DNA of 64,000 bases, taken from NCBI GenBank assembly GCA_026003195.1, contig BPGU01000002.1, positions 1,116,001-1,180,000 of the forward strand, in the 5' to 3' direction. The stretch is from Armatimonadota bacterium. Its GTDB lineage: Bacteria; Armatimonadota; HRBIN16. The stretch's first letter is position 1. Each line of letters starts with the position of its first letter. Shown here one piece after another: positions 7,986 through 16,630 of the stretch. Position numbers and translations under genes: made by a program. The notes beneath the pieces were generated by a model. The model did not search any database. It saw nothing but the letters and a program-made list of their open reading frames with translations, and was not told the origin of the DNA.

Positions 7986-8990
7986 ATGGGGGCATCCGGC
8001 GCATCAAAGGTACAGGCGCTTCTTACCTGCTCGCCCGGCTGGAAGATTCACGAGCAGTTTCTGGGACGATGCGAGCAAGACGAACTGGCACGCGAGCGGG
8101 TGGAGTGGACGGTCATCTCTCCGGATGCTATCCGTCCTGAGGCACTGGCGCAGGCGGAGGTGGTGGTGTGCGGGCACTTCGCGCGCGAGTGGCTTGCCCA
8201 TTGCCGCCGCCTGCGCTGGATACAGTTTCTGGGTGCGGGTATCGAGGGTTCTCTGTCTCCCGAGCTGCTGGCAAGCGACATCATCCTGACCAACGCCAGT
8301 GGGGTGCACGCCATTCCCATCGCGGAGCATGTGTTCGGCATGATGCTGATGTTCGCGCGGGGGCTGCACCGTTGCGTGCGCCAGCAGATGCACGCCGAAT
8401 GGAACCGCAACGGCTTCCGCGAGCAGGTGCGCGAGCTGCATGGCGCCACGTTAGGAGTGGTCGGGCTGGGCGCTATTGGCACGGCGGTGGCAGAACGCGG
8501 GAAAGCCTTCGGCATGCGCGTGCTGGCGACGCGTCGACATCCCCAGCGCCGTGCGGGAGCGGTGGACGTTCTGTTGCCCCCCTCGCAGTTGCCTGATTTG
8601 CTGCGTGAGAGCGAATACGTGGTGCTGTGCGTGCCGTTGACGCGCGAAACGCGGCATCTTATCGGCGAGGCGGAACTGCGCCAGATGCGTCGCGACGCTA
8701 TTCTGATCAACATCTCGCGAGGAGCGGTAGTAGACCAACCTGCGTTGATACGCGCCCTGCAGGAGGAGTGGATCGCCGGAGCGGGGCTGGACGTGTTGGA
8801 TCCCGAGCCTCTGCCCACAGATAGTCCTCTGTGGCGTCTGCCGAACGTGGTGATCAGTCCGCACGTATCGGGAGTGACGCCCCATTACGGCACGCGCGCA
8901 GCGGAGATATTCCTGCGCAACCTGCACGCCTTCCTCGCCGGCGACTTCGCCTCGATGGTGAACGTGGTGGATAAACAGGAGGGGTATTGA
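7986..8990 (+). CDS. D-isomer-specific 2-hydroxyacid dehydrogenase
   Basis: 334-residue NAD-dependent dehydrogenase of the D-2-hydroxyacid family (glyoxylate/hydroxypyruvate reductase or phosphoglycerate dehydrogenase-like). The Rossmann motif is GVVGLGAIGTAVAERGKAFG; the active-site Arg is in INISRGAVVD, Glu in DVLDPEPLP and His in ISPHVSG. The catalytic domain is split around the NAD domain, as usual. There is no ACT domain, so it is not the long SerA form. It begins 6 bp after the hydrolase stop, with no strong ribosome site, suggesting translational coupling. It is convergent with fliR. Confidence 0.9.
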   Translation: MGASGASKVQALLTCSPGWKIHEQFLGRCEQDELARERVEWTVISPDAIRPEALAQAEVVVCGHFAREWLAHCRRLRWIQFLGAGIEGSLSPELLASDIILTNASGVHAIPIAEHVFGMMLMFARGLHRCVRQQMHAEWNRNGFREQVRELHGATLGVVGLGAIGTAVAERGKAFGMRVLATRRHPQRRAGAVDVLLPPSQLPDLLRESEYVVLCVPLTRETRHLIGEAELRQMRRDAILINISRGAVVDQPALIRALQEEWIAGAGLDVLDPEPLPTDSPLWRLPNVVISPHVSGVTPHYGTRAAEIFLRNLHAFLAGDFASMVNVVDKQEGY

Positions 8991-9075
8991 ACTGCCCCAC
9001 CCTGCTTTTCCTTACAGAAGTGACCTGATGGCACCGGTCGAAGAGGTACGCGATGCACTGGGCGTGGCAGAAGTA

Positions 9076-9861
9076 TTACCTTGCTATCGCCCTCAACAGG
9101 TTCAACACCTCCTGCGCCGCGATAGGCAAGGTGTTCACGAACACGTTCGCCACCAGCGGCAGCACGATGGCTAAGGTGACCAGCCCCATCGCGATTTTGG
9201 CGGGTGCGCCTACGAAGAACACCGGCATCTGTGGAACCGCACGCGACACGATGGCTAAAGCCGCATCCACCACAATCAATACCGCCGTCGCCGGAGCAGC
9301 GATGCGCAACGCCAGCAGGAATATCTGCGCGATGACGTCGGAAAACACGGGCTGTAAACGTGCGGCGTTCAGCGATACCCCACCGACAGGTACTGCCGCA
9401 AAAGACTCCGCCAGCGCGCCAATCAGCCAGTGGTGGGCGTTCACTTGCAGGTATACCACCATCAGCAAAAGGGTATGGAACTGCGCCAGTAGCGAGGCGG
9501 GGGCAGGTGCGAAAGGATTGATCAGCTGGTAGATGCCGTAGCCCACCTGCATGTCTAGAAACGCCCCCGCCATCTGCACCGCGCTGAAGAAGAGCGACAC
9601 CAGATAGCCGATGAGCATTCCCACCAGCGTTTCGCTCAGCAGGACGCCCACGAGGCTCAGCCAGTCATCGGGTGGTGCACCTACCTTGCCCAGTGCAGAG
9701 GGGGTGAGCGCGAGCGCAAAGGCGGTGCTAAAGCCTAATTTGACGGGCACAGGTACACTGGGGCTGCCGAACACGGGCGCGGTGACCATCAGCCCGGCGA
9801 CCCGAAACAGCACCACCAGAAACGTCCAGAAGAGTTGAGTAGATGCCCAAACAGGGTCCAT
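9076..9861 (-). CDS. fliR: Flagellar export apparatus protein FliR
   Basis: About 261-residue polytopic membrane protein of the flagellar type III export gate. It has hydrophobic segments throughout and the family signatures FRVAGLMVTAPVFGSPSVP near the N-terminus and SLFFSAVQMAGAFLDMQ in the middle. I choose the ATG giving MDPVWAS; an upstream in-frame start would add six residues. It follows fliQ by 4 bp and lies last in a fliP-fliQ-fliR order, the conserved arrangement for the FliP5Q4R1 export channel. Convergent with the dehydrogenase gene. Confidence 0.93.
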   Translation of the reverse strand: MDPVWASTQLFWTFLVVLFRVAGLMVTAPVFGSPSVPVPVKLGFSTAFALALTPSALGKVGAPPDDWLSLVGVLLSETLVGMLIGYLVSLFFSAVQMAGAFLDMQVGYGIYQLINPFAPAPASLLAQFHTLLLMVVYLQVNAHHWLIGALAESFAAVPVGGVSLNAARLQPVFSDVIAQIFLLALRIAAPATAVLIVVDAALAIVSRAVPQMPVFFVGAPAKIAMGLVTLAIVLPLVANVFVNTLPIAAQEVLNLLRAIAR

Positions 9862-9865
9862 CGTC

Positions 9866-10126
9866 CTACTGTGGCACAAAGGAGAAGAGCCGCACCGTGA
9901 ACGCCACCATTGTGGCGAGCATCCAGGGACCGAAAATCACCAGCGCAATCACCACTGCGGCAATCTTGGGCACAAAGGTCAGCGTCACCTCCTGTATCTG
10001 CGTCACCGCCTGAAACAGGCTCACCAGCACCCCTGCTACCATGCCAAATATCAGCACGGGCAGGGCAATCTGCACCAGTACCCATAAGGCTTGTCGTCCG
10101 ACTTCTAACACCTGGGCTTCGGTCAT
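9866..10126 (-). CDS. fliQ: Flagellar export apparatus protein FliQ
   Basis: 86-residue protein with two membrane helices, typical for FliQ. The start giving MTEAQVLEVGRQAL is preferred over one ten codons upstream because AGAGGTG lies just before it and FliQ proteins begin this way. Landmarks are FQAVTQIQEVTLTFVPKI and the second helix ending PWMLATMVAF. FliQ packs around FliP/FliR in the export gate. It lies 4 bp before fliR, but a 200-bp repeat-rich gap separates it from fliP. Confidence 0.93.
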   Translation of the reverse strand: MTEAQVLEVGRQALWVLVQIALPVLIFGMVAGVLVSLFQAVTQIQEVTLTFVPKIAAVVIALVIFGPWMLATMVAFTVRLFSFVPQ

Positions 10127-10150
10127 CTCTGTACACCTCTTTTTATTCAA

Positions 10151-10322
10151 CCTCACCCCTAACCCCTCTCCTGAGAGGAGAGGGGAAGCTCTGCTCTCCC
10201 TTCCCTCGCAGGGAAGGGGGCTGGGGGGTTAGGTCTTCACAGCACATCACGTCAGTACGCTCACTGGCGCAACTACAAACGCCCTTCGCTCCCCCTTCCT
10301 CACAGGGAAGGGGGTTAGGTTC
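10151..10322. repeat. Three-hairpin repeat (MITE/REP-like) inside the fliP-fliQ gap
   Basis: Three perfect hairpins follow each other: 10163-10171 with 10177-10185, 10198-10206 with 10210-10218, and 10291-10299 with 10306-10314. GGGGTTAGGT occurs at 10225-10234 and 10311-10320, and its reverse complement (in CCTCACCCCTAACCCC) begins the element. No ORF lies inside. This is a dispersed-repeat style element; another C-rich/G-rich hairpin of the same flavour is at 16723-16753. In transcript it would form strong stems between fliP and fliQ. Confidence 0.75.
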
Positions 10323-11081
10323 TCACTGAAACCCCGCCGCCAGCGAGCCAATCAACAACGTCCAGCCGTTTGCCAGGATGAACACCAGCAGCTTGAACGG
10401 CAGGGAGATGACAATCGGTGGTAGCATCATCATGCCCATGCTCATCAGCGTGCTGGCGACGAACAGATCGATAATCAGGAACGGGATGTAGATATAAAAG
10501 CCGATGATAAATGCCGTCTTCAGCTCGCTCAGAATGAAAGCAGGGATGACAGTGGTAATCGGCACATCGTCGGGGGTGCGGGGCGGTTGCTTGGGCTTGC
10601 TCAGGTTGATAAACAGCTGCAGGTCTTTCTCATAAGTCTGGCGCAGCATGAAAGCGCGAAGCGGTTTCTCCGCGTTGCTCAGCGCCTGCTGAAAGCTGAT
10701 ACGGTTGTCGAGGTATGGCTGCAGGGCGTTGCGGTTTATGTCATTGAACACGGGCGCCATCACAAAGAAGGTGAGGAACAGGCTGATGCCAATCACCACC
10801 TGATTGGGAGGAATGGTGGGCGTGCCGATGGCAGTGCGCAAGAAAGACAGCACAATGACAATGCGCGTGAAAGCGGTGGTCATGATGAGCAGTGCAGGTG
10901 CGAGTGTAAGCAGGGTCATCAGAATCAGCACTTGCAGGGTGACCGCCACATCTTTGGGGTTCTGTGCGGTGCCCACCTGTACCGAGACGCGCGGCACCGC
11001 TACAGGCATCTGCGCCCATGCACACGATGCCATGCCCATTACCAGTAGGATAAAGAACCAGTTGTGTGCCCTGCGCCACAT
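10323..11081 (-). CDS. fliP: Flagellar export apparatus protein FliP
   Basis: 252-residue export-gate protein. It has an N-terminal cleavable signal (FFILLVMGMASCAWA), then membrane helices and the FliP signature AFTRIVIVLSFLRTAIGTP and PPNQVVIGISLFLTFFVMAPV. The periplasmic loop with FMLRQTYEKDLQLFINL and the C-terminal helices STLMSMGMMMLPPIVISLPFK are also standard. First gene of the fliPQR group. A near match to the sigma-28 -10 lies 24 bp upstream. Confidence 0.95.
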   Translation of the reverse strand: MWRRAHNWFFILLVMGMASCAWAQMPVAVPRVSVQVGTAQNPKDVAVTLQVLILMTLLTLAPALLIMTTAFTRIVIVLSFLRTAIGTPTIPPNQVVIGISLFLTFFVMAPVFNDINRNALQPYLDNRISFQQALSNAEKPLRAFMLRQTYEKDLQLFINLSKPKQPPRTPDDVPITTVIPAFILSELKTAFIIGFYIYIPFLIIDLFVASTLMSMGMMMLPPIVISLPFKLLVFILANGWTLLIGSLAAGFQ

Positions 11082-11104
11082 CGCCCTGAAACCTCGCAGG
11101 GTTA

Positions 11105-11112
11105 TTATCGGA
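11105..11112 (-). promoter_or_regulatory. Possible sigma-28-like -10 element upstream of fliP
   Basis: TCCGATAA on the minus strand matches 7 of 8 bases of the flagellar sigma-28 -10 consensus GCCGATAA, 24 bp before the fliP ATG. No TAAA -35 is seen at the usual 15-bp spacing, so this is weak. An exact GCCGATAA lies before the chemotaxis operon at 28648. Confidence 0.35.
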
Positions 11113-11166
11113 AAAGCGGAGAAAGCACTGGAGGGTTATGACGGTGTAAGTAGAAAGCACATGGTG

Positions 11167-11889
11167 CTACGGTTCTTCCACGTGCTGGCGCAATACGGCT
11201 TTCACGTATTCCGGCACTTCCTTTCCTAACTGCTGCGCCTTCTGCTGTAACCTCTCGAAAACGGCTATTTCCTCTTCGCTCCATACAATATCCAGTCGGC
11301 GGATTTGCCTGAGGGCGATATGCTCATAGTCTTCGGGATACGCCCAGTAGCATTTCCGGCAGACGTCGGGAAGGTGCTCTTCTACCCAATTAGGGCAATG
11401 CTCACATGACCACGACTTCGCACGGTTGCAGGCAGCACACAGGAGCATGAACTCATCGAGGTGTTCTTGAGGTTCCTCCACCTCGCCGGAAATCCCATAG
11501 GGTATCCGATGGTCTACCTGAAGCGCCCGCGCCGGCATCGCGAGCTGGCAGATAGAGCATGTTTCCCCCTGCTTTTGCACGATTGCTTCCTTTATGCGCC
11601 GGGGCACAGATGTTCGTCCGCTGAGACGACGCATCTGGCTCAAGTCACCAAGCTGGTACACACGTATACGCCGTCCCTGTGAGTCTCTGCCCCAACTACG
11701 CTTAAGAGGAATACCCAGTTCGCTCACGTCCCTGGCGGCTCTGGGAGGATGTTCGTAGCCATAAACATTCTGGAGTTGCTCTGTGGTGACCTGTCCATAT
11801 TGCAGGATATGCTCCACCAGCTGACGTGCGCGCTTTGGGGCACGCTCCAGCAGCTTCCTCAGCTCCGCAATCTGCTGCTCTTCAGTCAT
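11167..11889 (-). CDS. HNH endonuclease, probable type II restriction enzyme
   Basis: 240-residue protein. Residues about 20-80 look like a winged-helix DNA-binding domain (VTTEQLQNVYGYEHPPRAARDVSELG). The nuclease domain has zinc-knuckle cysteines Cys111/Cys114 (CSIC) and Cys151/Cys154 (CAAC) around the catalytic Asp126-His127 (LQVDHRIPYG) and an Asn in CNRAKSW. A second Cys set (Cys162/165, Cys177/180) follows. The start overlaps the methyltransferase stop by 4 bp (ATGA). A methyltransferase-nuclease pair in translational coupling is the layout of a type II restriction-modification system; the recognition site is unknown. Confidence 0.82.
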   Translation of the reverse strand: MTEEQQIAELRKLLERAPKRARQLVEHILQYGQVTTEQLQNVYGYEHPPRAARDVSELGIPLKRSWGRDSQGRRIRVYQLGDLSQMRRLSGRTSVPRRIKEAIVQKQGETCSICQLAMPARALQVDHRIPYGISGEVEEPQEHLDEFMLLCAACNRAKSWSCEHCPNWVEEHLPDVCRKCYWAYPEDYEHIALRQIRRLDIVWSEEEIAVFERLQQKAQQLGKEVPEYVKAVLRQHVEEP

Positions 11890-12791
11890 TTGAGTTCAAA
11901 CAGGGCGTACTGGCTTTGTTGACGGTAAGCAATCTCTATCTGCCCGATCCTGTCTACGAGAGCTGGTGAAAGGTACAGCGATTCTACCGTGTATGCTTTG
12001 ATACCGAGTAGCGTTGCCTGTGAGGACCGTCCAGCATGTATCTCCACGCGAACCAGATTCATGTCGGGCGGCAGGGGTCTTCCATAGGTGCGCAAGTCGT
12101 TGCGTCCATCATAACTGAGCAGGTAGGGAATCCCACGCTTGTTCAACTGGCGCAGCCGATCGTGCAGATCGTCGTGATTTATATCCGTGTAGTAGCGCGG
12201 GTCACGTCCAATACAGACCCCTTGATAGGGCGGGTCCATATATACAAGGTCGTCCGGAGACACCCTCTCCAGTACACTCTGGTAGTCCTCGGCGGTGATC
12301 AGCGTTTTGCCGTGCAGCAGTCGGGAAGCTTCCACAATCTGGCGACGCATGGTAACCGGATGCATACCGCGCCTACGGTTATCCGGGCTTTGGTTAAACT
12401 CACCATTTGCATTGTATCGCACTGACGCTTTGACACATCTTGCCAACAGATATAGCAGGTACTCTGGCCGACGTGTCCGGTTAAACTCAGCGCGGATCAT
12501 ATCGTAGAACTCTCGCTCACGTCCCTGTTGCTCTTTCCACAGACCTTCATAGGCTTCGGCTAGCTGCTCTGGACGGTGGATTATGGCGTCCCAAAGGCGC
12601 ATCAGCGGTTCGTTCAGGTCGTTGAGCCAGAATCGATCCGCTCGATAGTGCGCAGCAGCGGCTATGGTGACCGCTGCCGAGCCAGCAAAAGGCTCCACAA
12701 GGCGCGTAACGTGCTTGGGGAAGTAAGCCAGTATCGCCTCGGCGATACCTCTCTTGCTCCCCTGGTATGGTATCGGATGTGGGATGCGCAT
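11886..12791 (-). CDS. D12-class DNA adenine-N6 methyltransferase
   Basis: 301-residue alpha-class (D12/Dam-like) methyltransferase. It starts with IPYQGSKRG, then the SAM-binding VEPFAGSAAV (about residue 33) and the catalytic DPPY in VYMDPPYQGV near residue 192. FYDMIRAEFN and RYNANGEFNQS are typical of the target-recognition and helical regions. Its ATG overlaps the coaX stop (TAATG) and its stop overlaps the HNH start (ATGA). It should protect host DNA from the adjacent nuclease. A longer upstream frame is open but only runs antisense-register through coaX and is not used. Confidence 0.9.
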   Translation of the reverse strand: MRIPHPIPYQGSKRGIAEAILAYFPKHVTRLVEPFAGSAAVTIAAAAHYRADRFWLNDLNEPLMRLWDAIIHRPEQLAEAYEGLWKEQQGREREFYDMIRAEFNRTRRPEYLLYLLARCVKASVRYNANGEFNQSPDNRRRGMHPVTMRRQIVEASRLLHGKTLITAEDYQSVLERVSPDDLVYMDPPYQGVCIGRDPRYYTDINHDDLHDRLRQLNKRGIPYLLSYDGRNDLRTYGRPLPPDMNLVRVEIHAGRSSQATLLGIKAYTVESLYLSPALVDRIGQIEIAYRQQSQYALFELK

Positions 12792-13564
12792 TAGCAACCT
12801 CCGGTGACTCGTTCCCAGATGAGCCTCAACCCCTCCAGAGTCAGCCAGGGGTCTACATGCTGGATGGTGCGGGTTTCGGCGGCGATGCGCTCCGCCAATC
12901 CCCCCGTGGCGATGACCGTTGTGGGGCAGCCCATCTCCTTGTGAATGCGCTCTACCAGCGCGTCGATGGCTCCTGCGTAACCCAGCATGATGCCCGACTG
13001 CATGGCTTCCACCGTCGTACGACCGATCACATGTTCGGGGGCGACCAGCTCGATACGCGGCAGGCGAGCGGCGGTGCGGAACAGCGCCTCCGCCGAGATA
13101 CCGATGCCCGCCATGATACATCCGCCCAGGTACTCGCCCTCTGGGGAAATCACATCCAGAGTGGTCGCCGTGCCAAAGTCCACCACAATCGCAGGTGCAC
13201 CGTACTTGTGGAGAGCCGCCACCGCGTTGACCAGACGGTCTGCACCCACCTCGCGCGGGTCATGATAGCGGATGGGCACGCCCAGTTCCAGTTCGTGCGA
13301 GACGAATATGGGCTCCACGTGGAAGAAACGCCTTGCCATCCCCTGCAGGGCATCGGTCATGGGAGGAACCACGCAGGAGATGATCACACCGCTGATGTTG
13401 TTAGGAGAAAGGGAGGCATACTGGAGCAGATGGGTCATCAGCAATCCGTGTTCATCGGCAGTGCGTTCGCGGTCAGTGCGTACACGCCAGTGTTCGACCA
13501 GTTGCTGTTCCTCGAAGACCCCTACCACAATGTTGGTATTACCCACATCCAGCGCGAGTAGCAT
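12791..13564 (-). CDS. coaX: Type III pantothenate kinase
   Basis: 257-residue ASKHA-fold kinase for the first step of coenzyme A synthesis. Motifs: DVGNTNIVVGVF at the N-terminus (phosphate 1), HDPREVGADRLVNAVAA in the middle with the catalytic Asp, and VVDFGTATTLDV. Type III enzymes use ammonium or potassium and are not feedback-inhibited by CoA. Length is standard. It follows glmM by 4 bp. Its stop codon overlaps the methyltransferase start, so a defence module is coupled to this housekeeping gene. Confidence 0.95.
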   Translation of the reverse strand: MLLALDVGNTNIVVGVFEEQQLVEHWRVRTDRERTADEHGLLMTHLLQYASLSPNNISGVIISCVVPPMTDALQGMARRFFHVEPIFVSHELELGVPIRYHDPREVGADRLVNAVAALHKYGAPAIVVDFGTATTLDVISPEGEYLGGCIMAGIGISAEALFRTAARLPRIELVAPEHVIGRTTVEAMQSGIMLGYAGAIDALVERIHKEMGCPTTVIATGGLAERIAAETRTIQHVDPWLTLEGLRLIWERVTGGC

Positions 13565-13568
13565 ATTG

Positions 13569-14918
13569 TCACTCCTCGGGCGCGCCGCACACCTGCAGCA
13601 CTATCTTCTCCAGTTCATCCGCTGCCTGCTCCATGCGAGCGAGATCGGTCGCCTCCAGCATGATGCGCACTACTGGTTCGGTACCCGAAGGGCGAATGTT
13701 CACCCGTGAGGGGCTACCGAGCTGCTCCAGTGCTCTCGCTTCCACCTCCTGGCCTCGCTCGTACCGCTGCCAGGCATGCTTGTCGCGCACGCGCACGTTG
13801 CGTATCATTTGCGGATACTGGTCCATCACCTGCGCCAGTTCGGAAAGGGGCTTGCCGGTACGCTGCATGAGCGCCAGTACCTGCAAAGCGGTCAACAAGC
13901 CATCTCCGGTAGTGGAGTATTCCGCAAAGATGATATGTCCCGACTGCTCGCCGCCCAGCACGGCATCCATCTGGCGCATCTGCTCGGCGACATAACGGTC
14001 TCCCACTCGGGTACGCTCCATGCGGATACCGTGCCTCTTCATTGCCTCCTCCAGTCCCAGGTTGCTCATGATGGTAGCCACCAGCACATTGTGACGGAGG
14101 CGTCCGGCTTGCTTCAGATAGACTGCGCTCATCGCCAGGATGCGGTCGCCATCTATCTCGTTGCCGTGCTCGTCGCTCAGGATGACCCTGTCCGCATCGC
14201 CGTCAAAAGAGAGCCCTACATCGGCGTGTTGCTCCTGAACAGTCTGACGCATACTCTGAGTATGCAACGAACCGCATCCGGCATTGATGTTGATACCGTC
14301 CGGGCTACAGTGGATGGGGATGACCTCCGCCCCCAACTGCGAGAGCACTCGCGGCGCGATACTGTAAGCGGCACCGTTCGCAGCATCCACCACGACACGC
14401 ATCCCCTTCAGTGAGCACCCCGCGCTGGCAATGAGGTGGGCAATATACTGGTCTATCAGTCCATTGTCACGCTGCACGTTGCCGATGTGTTCCCGGCTGG
14501 CGCGGGGAATACTTTCCCAGTCTCTGATGAGCTCCTCTATCCGGCACTCCAGGTCGTCGGGCAGTTTGTATCCCTCGGTGCCGAAAAACTTGATACCGTT
14601 ATCTTCAAAGGGGTTGTGGGACGCGGAGATGACCGCCCCTGCGTCCCCCTGAGAGTACCTGGTGCAGTAAGCCACCGCAGGGGTAGGCACGATGCCGAGC
14701 AGAATGACCTTCGCCCCGGCGGAGCACAATCCTGCCACCAGAGCCCCCTCGAGCATATCGCCGGACAGACGAGTATCACGCCCCACCAGAACCTGCGGGG
14801 CGTGATTGCCATTGCCCAGAACAGCTGCTGCTGCCATACCCAGCTGCATTGCTAAAAGGGGGGTCAAATCGCGGTTGGCAACGCCGCGCACCCCATCGGT
14901 TCCAAATAGCTCCCCCAT
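13569..14918 (-). CDS. glmM: Phosphoglucosamine mutase
   Basis: 449-residue alpha-D-phosphohexomutase converting glucosamine-6-phosphate to glucosamine-1-phosphate for UDP-GlcNAc and peptidoglycan synthesis. The phosphoserine is Ser100 in ISASHNPFEDNGIKFF; the metal loop is SFDGDADRVI; sugar recognition GGEQSGHI; phosphate-binding RPSGTEPVVR near the end. The N-terminal FGTDGVRG is typical. The ATG shares one base with the grpE stop (TGATG), giving tight coupling. Confidence 0.96.
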   Translation of the reverse strand: MGELFGTDGVRGVANRDLTPLLAMQLGMAAAAVLGNGNHAPQVLVGRDTRLSGDMLEGALVAGLCSAGAKVILLGIVPTPAVAYCTRYSQGDAGAVISASHNPFEDNGIKFFGTEGYKLPDDLECRIEELIRDWESIPRASREHIGNVQRDNGLIDQYIAHLIASAGCSLKGMRVVVDAANGAAYSIAPRVLSQLGAEVIPIHCSPDGININAGCGSLHTQSMRQTVQEQHADVGLSFDGDADRVILSDEHGNEIDGDRILAMSAVYLKQAGRLRHNVLVATIMSNLGLEEAMKRHGIRMERTRVGDRYVAEQMRQMDAVLGGEQSGHIIFAEYSTTGDGLLTALQVLALMQRTGKPLSELAQVMDQYPQMIRNVRVRDKHAWQRYERGQEVEARALEQLGSPSRVNIRPSGTEPVVRIMLEATDLARMEQAADELEKIVLQVCGAPEE

Positions 14919-15520
14919 CAGTTTTTTACCACCTTCACTCGGCTGGGTCGCAGCACTCGCGACTGTATCATGTAGCCGCGTTCCACTTCTTCCAGCACGG
15001 TCTCGTCCGGGTGCTCAGGGCTTTCCACGCGCTGCACCGCCTCGTGGAAGTTGGGGTCAAAAGGTTTGCCGACCGCCTCAATAGGCTGAACGCCCGCCTC
15101 TCGAAGCAGCGATTGTAGCTGCCTGTAAGTCAGCTGCACGCCCTCCAGCAGTTTCTCGAACGACCGACTCTCCTGTGCCGCCTGCAGGGCGCGCTCGAAG
15201 TTGTCCATCACCCGCAACAGACTCCGCAGGAACTCCTCGAGCGCAATGCGGCGGATTTCTTCCATCTCCTGGCGCGTGCGGCGGCGGAAGTTGTCGAAAT
15301 CCGCCATCGTGCGCAAAAGGCTATTGTGTTTCTCCGCAAGCTGCTGTTTCAGCAGCGCGTTCTCCTCTTCCAGTGCGCGCAAGCGCGCCTCCATTTCTGC
15401 AGTGTCCGCCGCAACCGGCTCCCCCGTCGGTTCCGAAGGCATCTCCTTCGGGGCAGCCCGTGTGTGCTCCTGGCGCGCTTCCGATTGCTCCTCAGAACGG
15501 TGATGCGATTTCCGTTTCAT
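14918..15520 (-). CDS. grpE: Nucleotide exchange factor GrpE
   Basis: 200-residue DnaK cochaperone that releases ADP from DnaK. A charged, disordered N-terminus precedes a coiled coil (MEARLRALEEENALLKQQLAEK) and the family core ADFDNFRRRTRQEMEE, then the beta-domain ending FDPNFHEAVQRVES...VLRPSRVKVVKN. I choose the ATG at 15520, which has GGAGAGAG upstream, over one five codons earlier. It follows hrcA by about 35 bp. dnaK and dnaJ do not follow, unlike the usual hrcA-grpE-dnaK-dnaJ order. Confidence 0.94.
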   Translation of the reverse strand: MKRKSHHRSEEQSEARQEHTRAAPKEMPSEPTGEPVAADTAEMEARLRALEEENALLKQQLAEKHNSLLRTMADFDNFRRRTRQEMEEIRRIALEEFLRSLLRVMDNFERALQAAQESRSFEKLLEGVQLTYRQLQSLLREAGVQPIEAVGKPFDPNFHEAVQRVESPEHPDETVLEEVERGYMIQSRVLRPSRVKVVKN

Positions 15521-15554
15521 TCCGTCTCTCTCCATCCTATGGGTAATGCCTCTC

Positions 15555-16607
15555 TCACGAGCTCACACTGATTTGTGTCAGCACGTGCGACAGTGCATTG
15601 GCAATGTATTCGACGGCTGATGTCGCCACTTCGTAGTGCATACGGGTCGGTCCCCACACTGACACCGTGCCTGCAATGCGATCACCTATTCGATAAGAAG
15701 ATGCCACAAAACTGCAACAGCGCATCTCCGGCAGGGGATTCTCTTCACCAATAATCACCTGCACTTTACCCGATGCTTCCACCCTTTGCAGCAGACGCAT
15801 GAGCATCTGCGGACGCTCTAACAGCGAAATCACCGGATACAAGCGCTCCACCTGTCGGAACTCCGGCTGCTCCAGGATATGCTGCAAACCCTCCAGAAAG
15901 ACCTCCTGCTGGCTCAGCGATTCGATGCAGTCCTGCGCTGCCTGTTCTGTCAGCTTCCACACCGGCTCCACAGAGAGCATTTCAGGCGGCACCACCAGAG
16001 GCTCCGCATGGAGCAGTTCACGCACGGGGCGCATGGCATAGCGCTCCTGCAACATCTTGTCCAGAAGAGCCATCTGGTGTTCGCTCAACCGCTCCGGCAC
16101 AGCGATGAGCCGATGCTCCACCTGCCCGCTACTGGCAACCACTACCAGCAGCAGCTTATCGGCAGCAGGCTGAGACAGCAGAATATGGCGTATCGAGACC
16201 ACGTCTGTCTCCGGGGCAGTCGCTACCGAAGCGTAGTGAGTAATCTCCGCAAGCAGGCGACAAGTGGCTTGCAGAAGCCTTTCCACTTCGCCCACCTCCG
16301 GGTTGGTAGGCGAAAACAGGCTGGTCTGACGAGGAGAGAACAATCTGCTGAACGGCACCGGTTTCATCAGGTTCTCCACGTAGTAGCGGTAGCCCAGGTC
16401 AGAAGGGATCCTTCCCGCCGAGACGTGCGGTTGACGCAAGTAGCCCATCTCTGCCATCTCCGCCATCTCGTTGCGCACGGTGGCAGAGCTGACGCGCAAA
16501 CCGTAGCGCTCTACCACTGCCTCCGAACCAACCGGTTCGGCGGTCGCAACGTAGTCCTGCACGACTGCCTGTAAGATGAAGGCTTTGCGTTCATCCAGCC
16601 GGTGCAT
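15555..16607 (-). CDS. hrcA: Heat-inducible transcription repressor HrcA
   Basis: 350-residue repressor of class I heat-shock genes, acting on CIRCE elements with help from GroEL. It has an N-terminal winged helix (ILQAVVQDYVATAEPVGSEAV, VSSATVRNEMAEMAEMGYL), then HVSAGRIPSDLGYRYYV, the HrcA landmark, and a GAF-like dimerisation part; VSVWGPTRMHYE near the C-terminus is also family-typical. The ATG at 16607 has GGGGGAGA upstream; the longer open frame upstream crosses the promoter and is rejected. No CIRCE is visible near it. Confidence 0.95.
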   Translation of the reverse strand: MHRLDERKAFILQAVVQDYVATAEPVGSEAVVERYGLRVSSATVRNEMAEMAEMGYLRQPHVSAGRIPSDLGYRYYVENLMKPVPFSRLFSPRQTSLFSPTNPEVGEVERLLQATCRLLAEITHYASVATAPETDVVSIRHILLSQPAADKLLLVVVASSGQVEHRLIAVPERLSEHQMALLDKMLQERYAMRPVRELLHAEPLVVPPEMLSVEPVWKLTEQAAQDCIESLSQQEVFLEGLQHILEQPEFRQVERLYPVISLLERPQMLMRLLQRVEASGKVQVIIGEENPLPEMRCCSFVASSYRIGDRIAGTVSVWGPTRMHYEVATSAVEYIANALSHVLTQISVSS

Positions 16608-16630
16608 CTTCGTTTCTCCCCCCTTATGTG

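Noticed and set aside
12792-13121. Longer N-terminus of the DNA methyltransferase
   Set aside because: These codons run inside coaX in another register and look unlike protein; the IPYQGSKRG start at 12791 fits the family.
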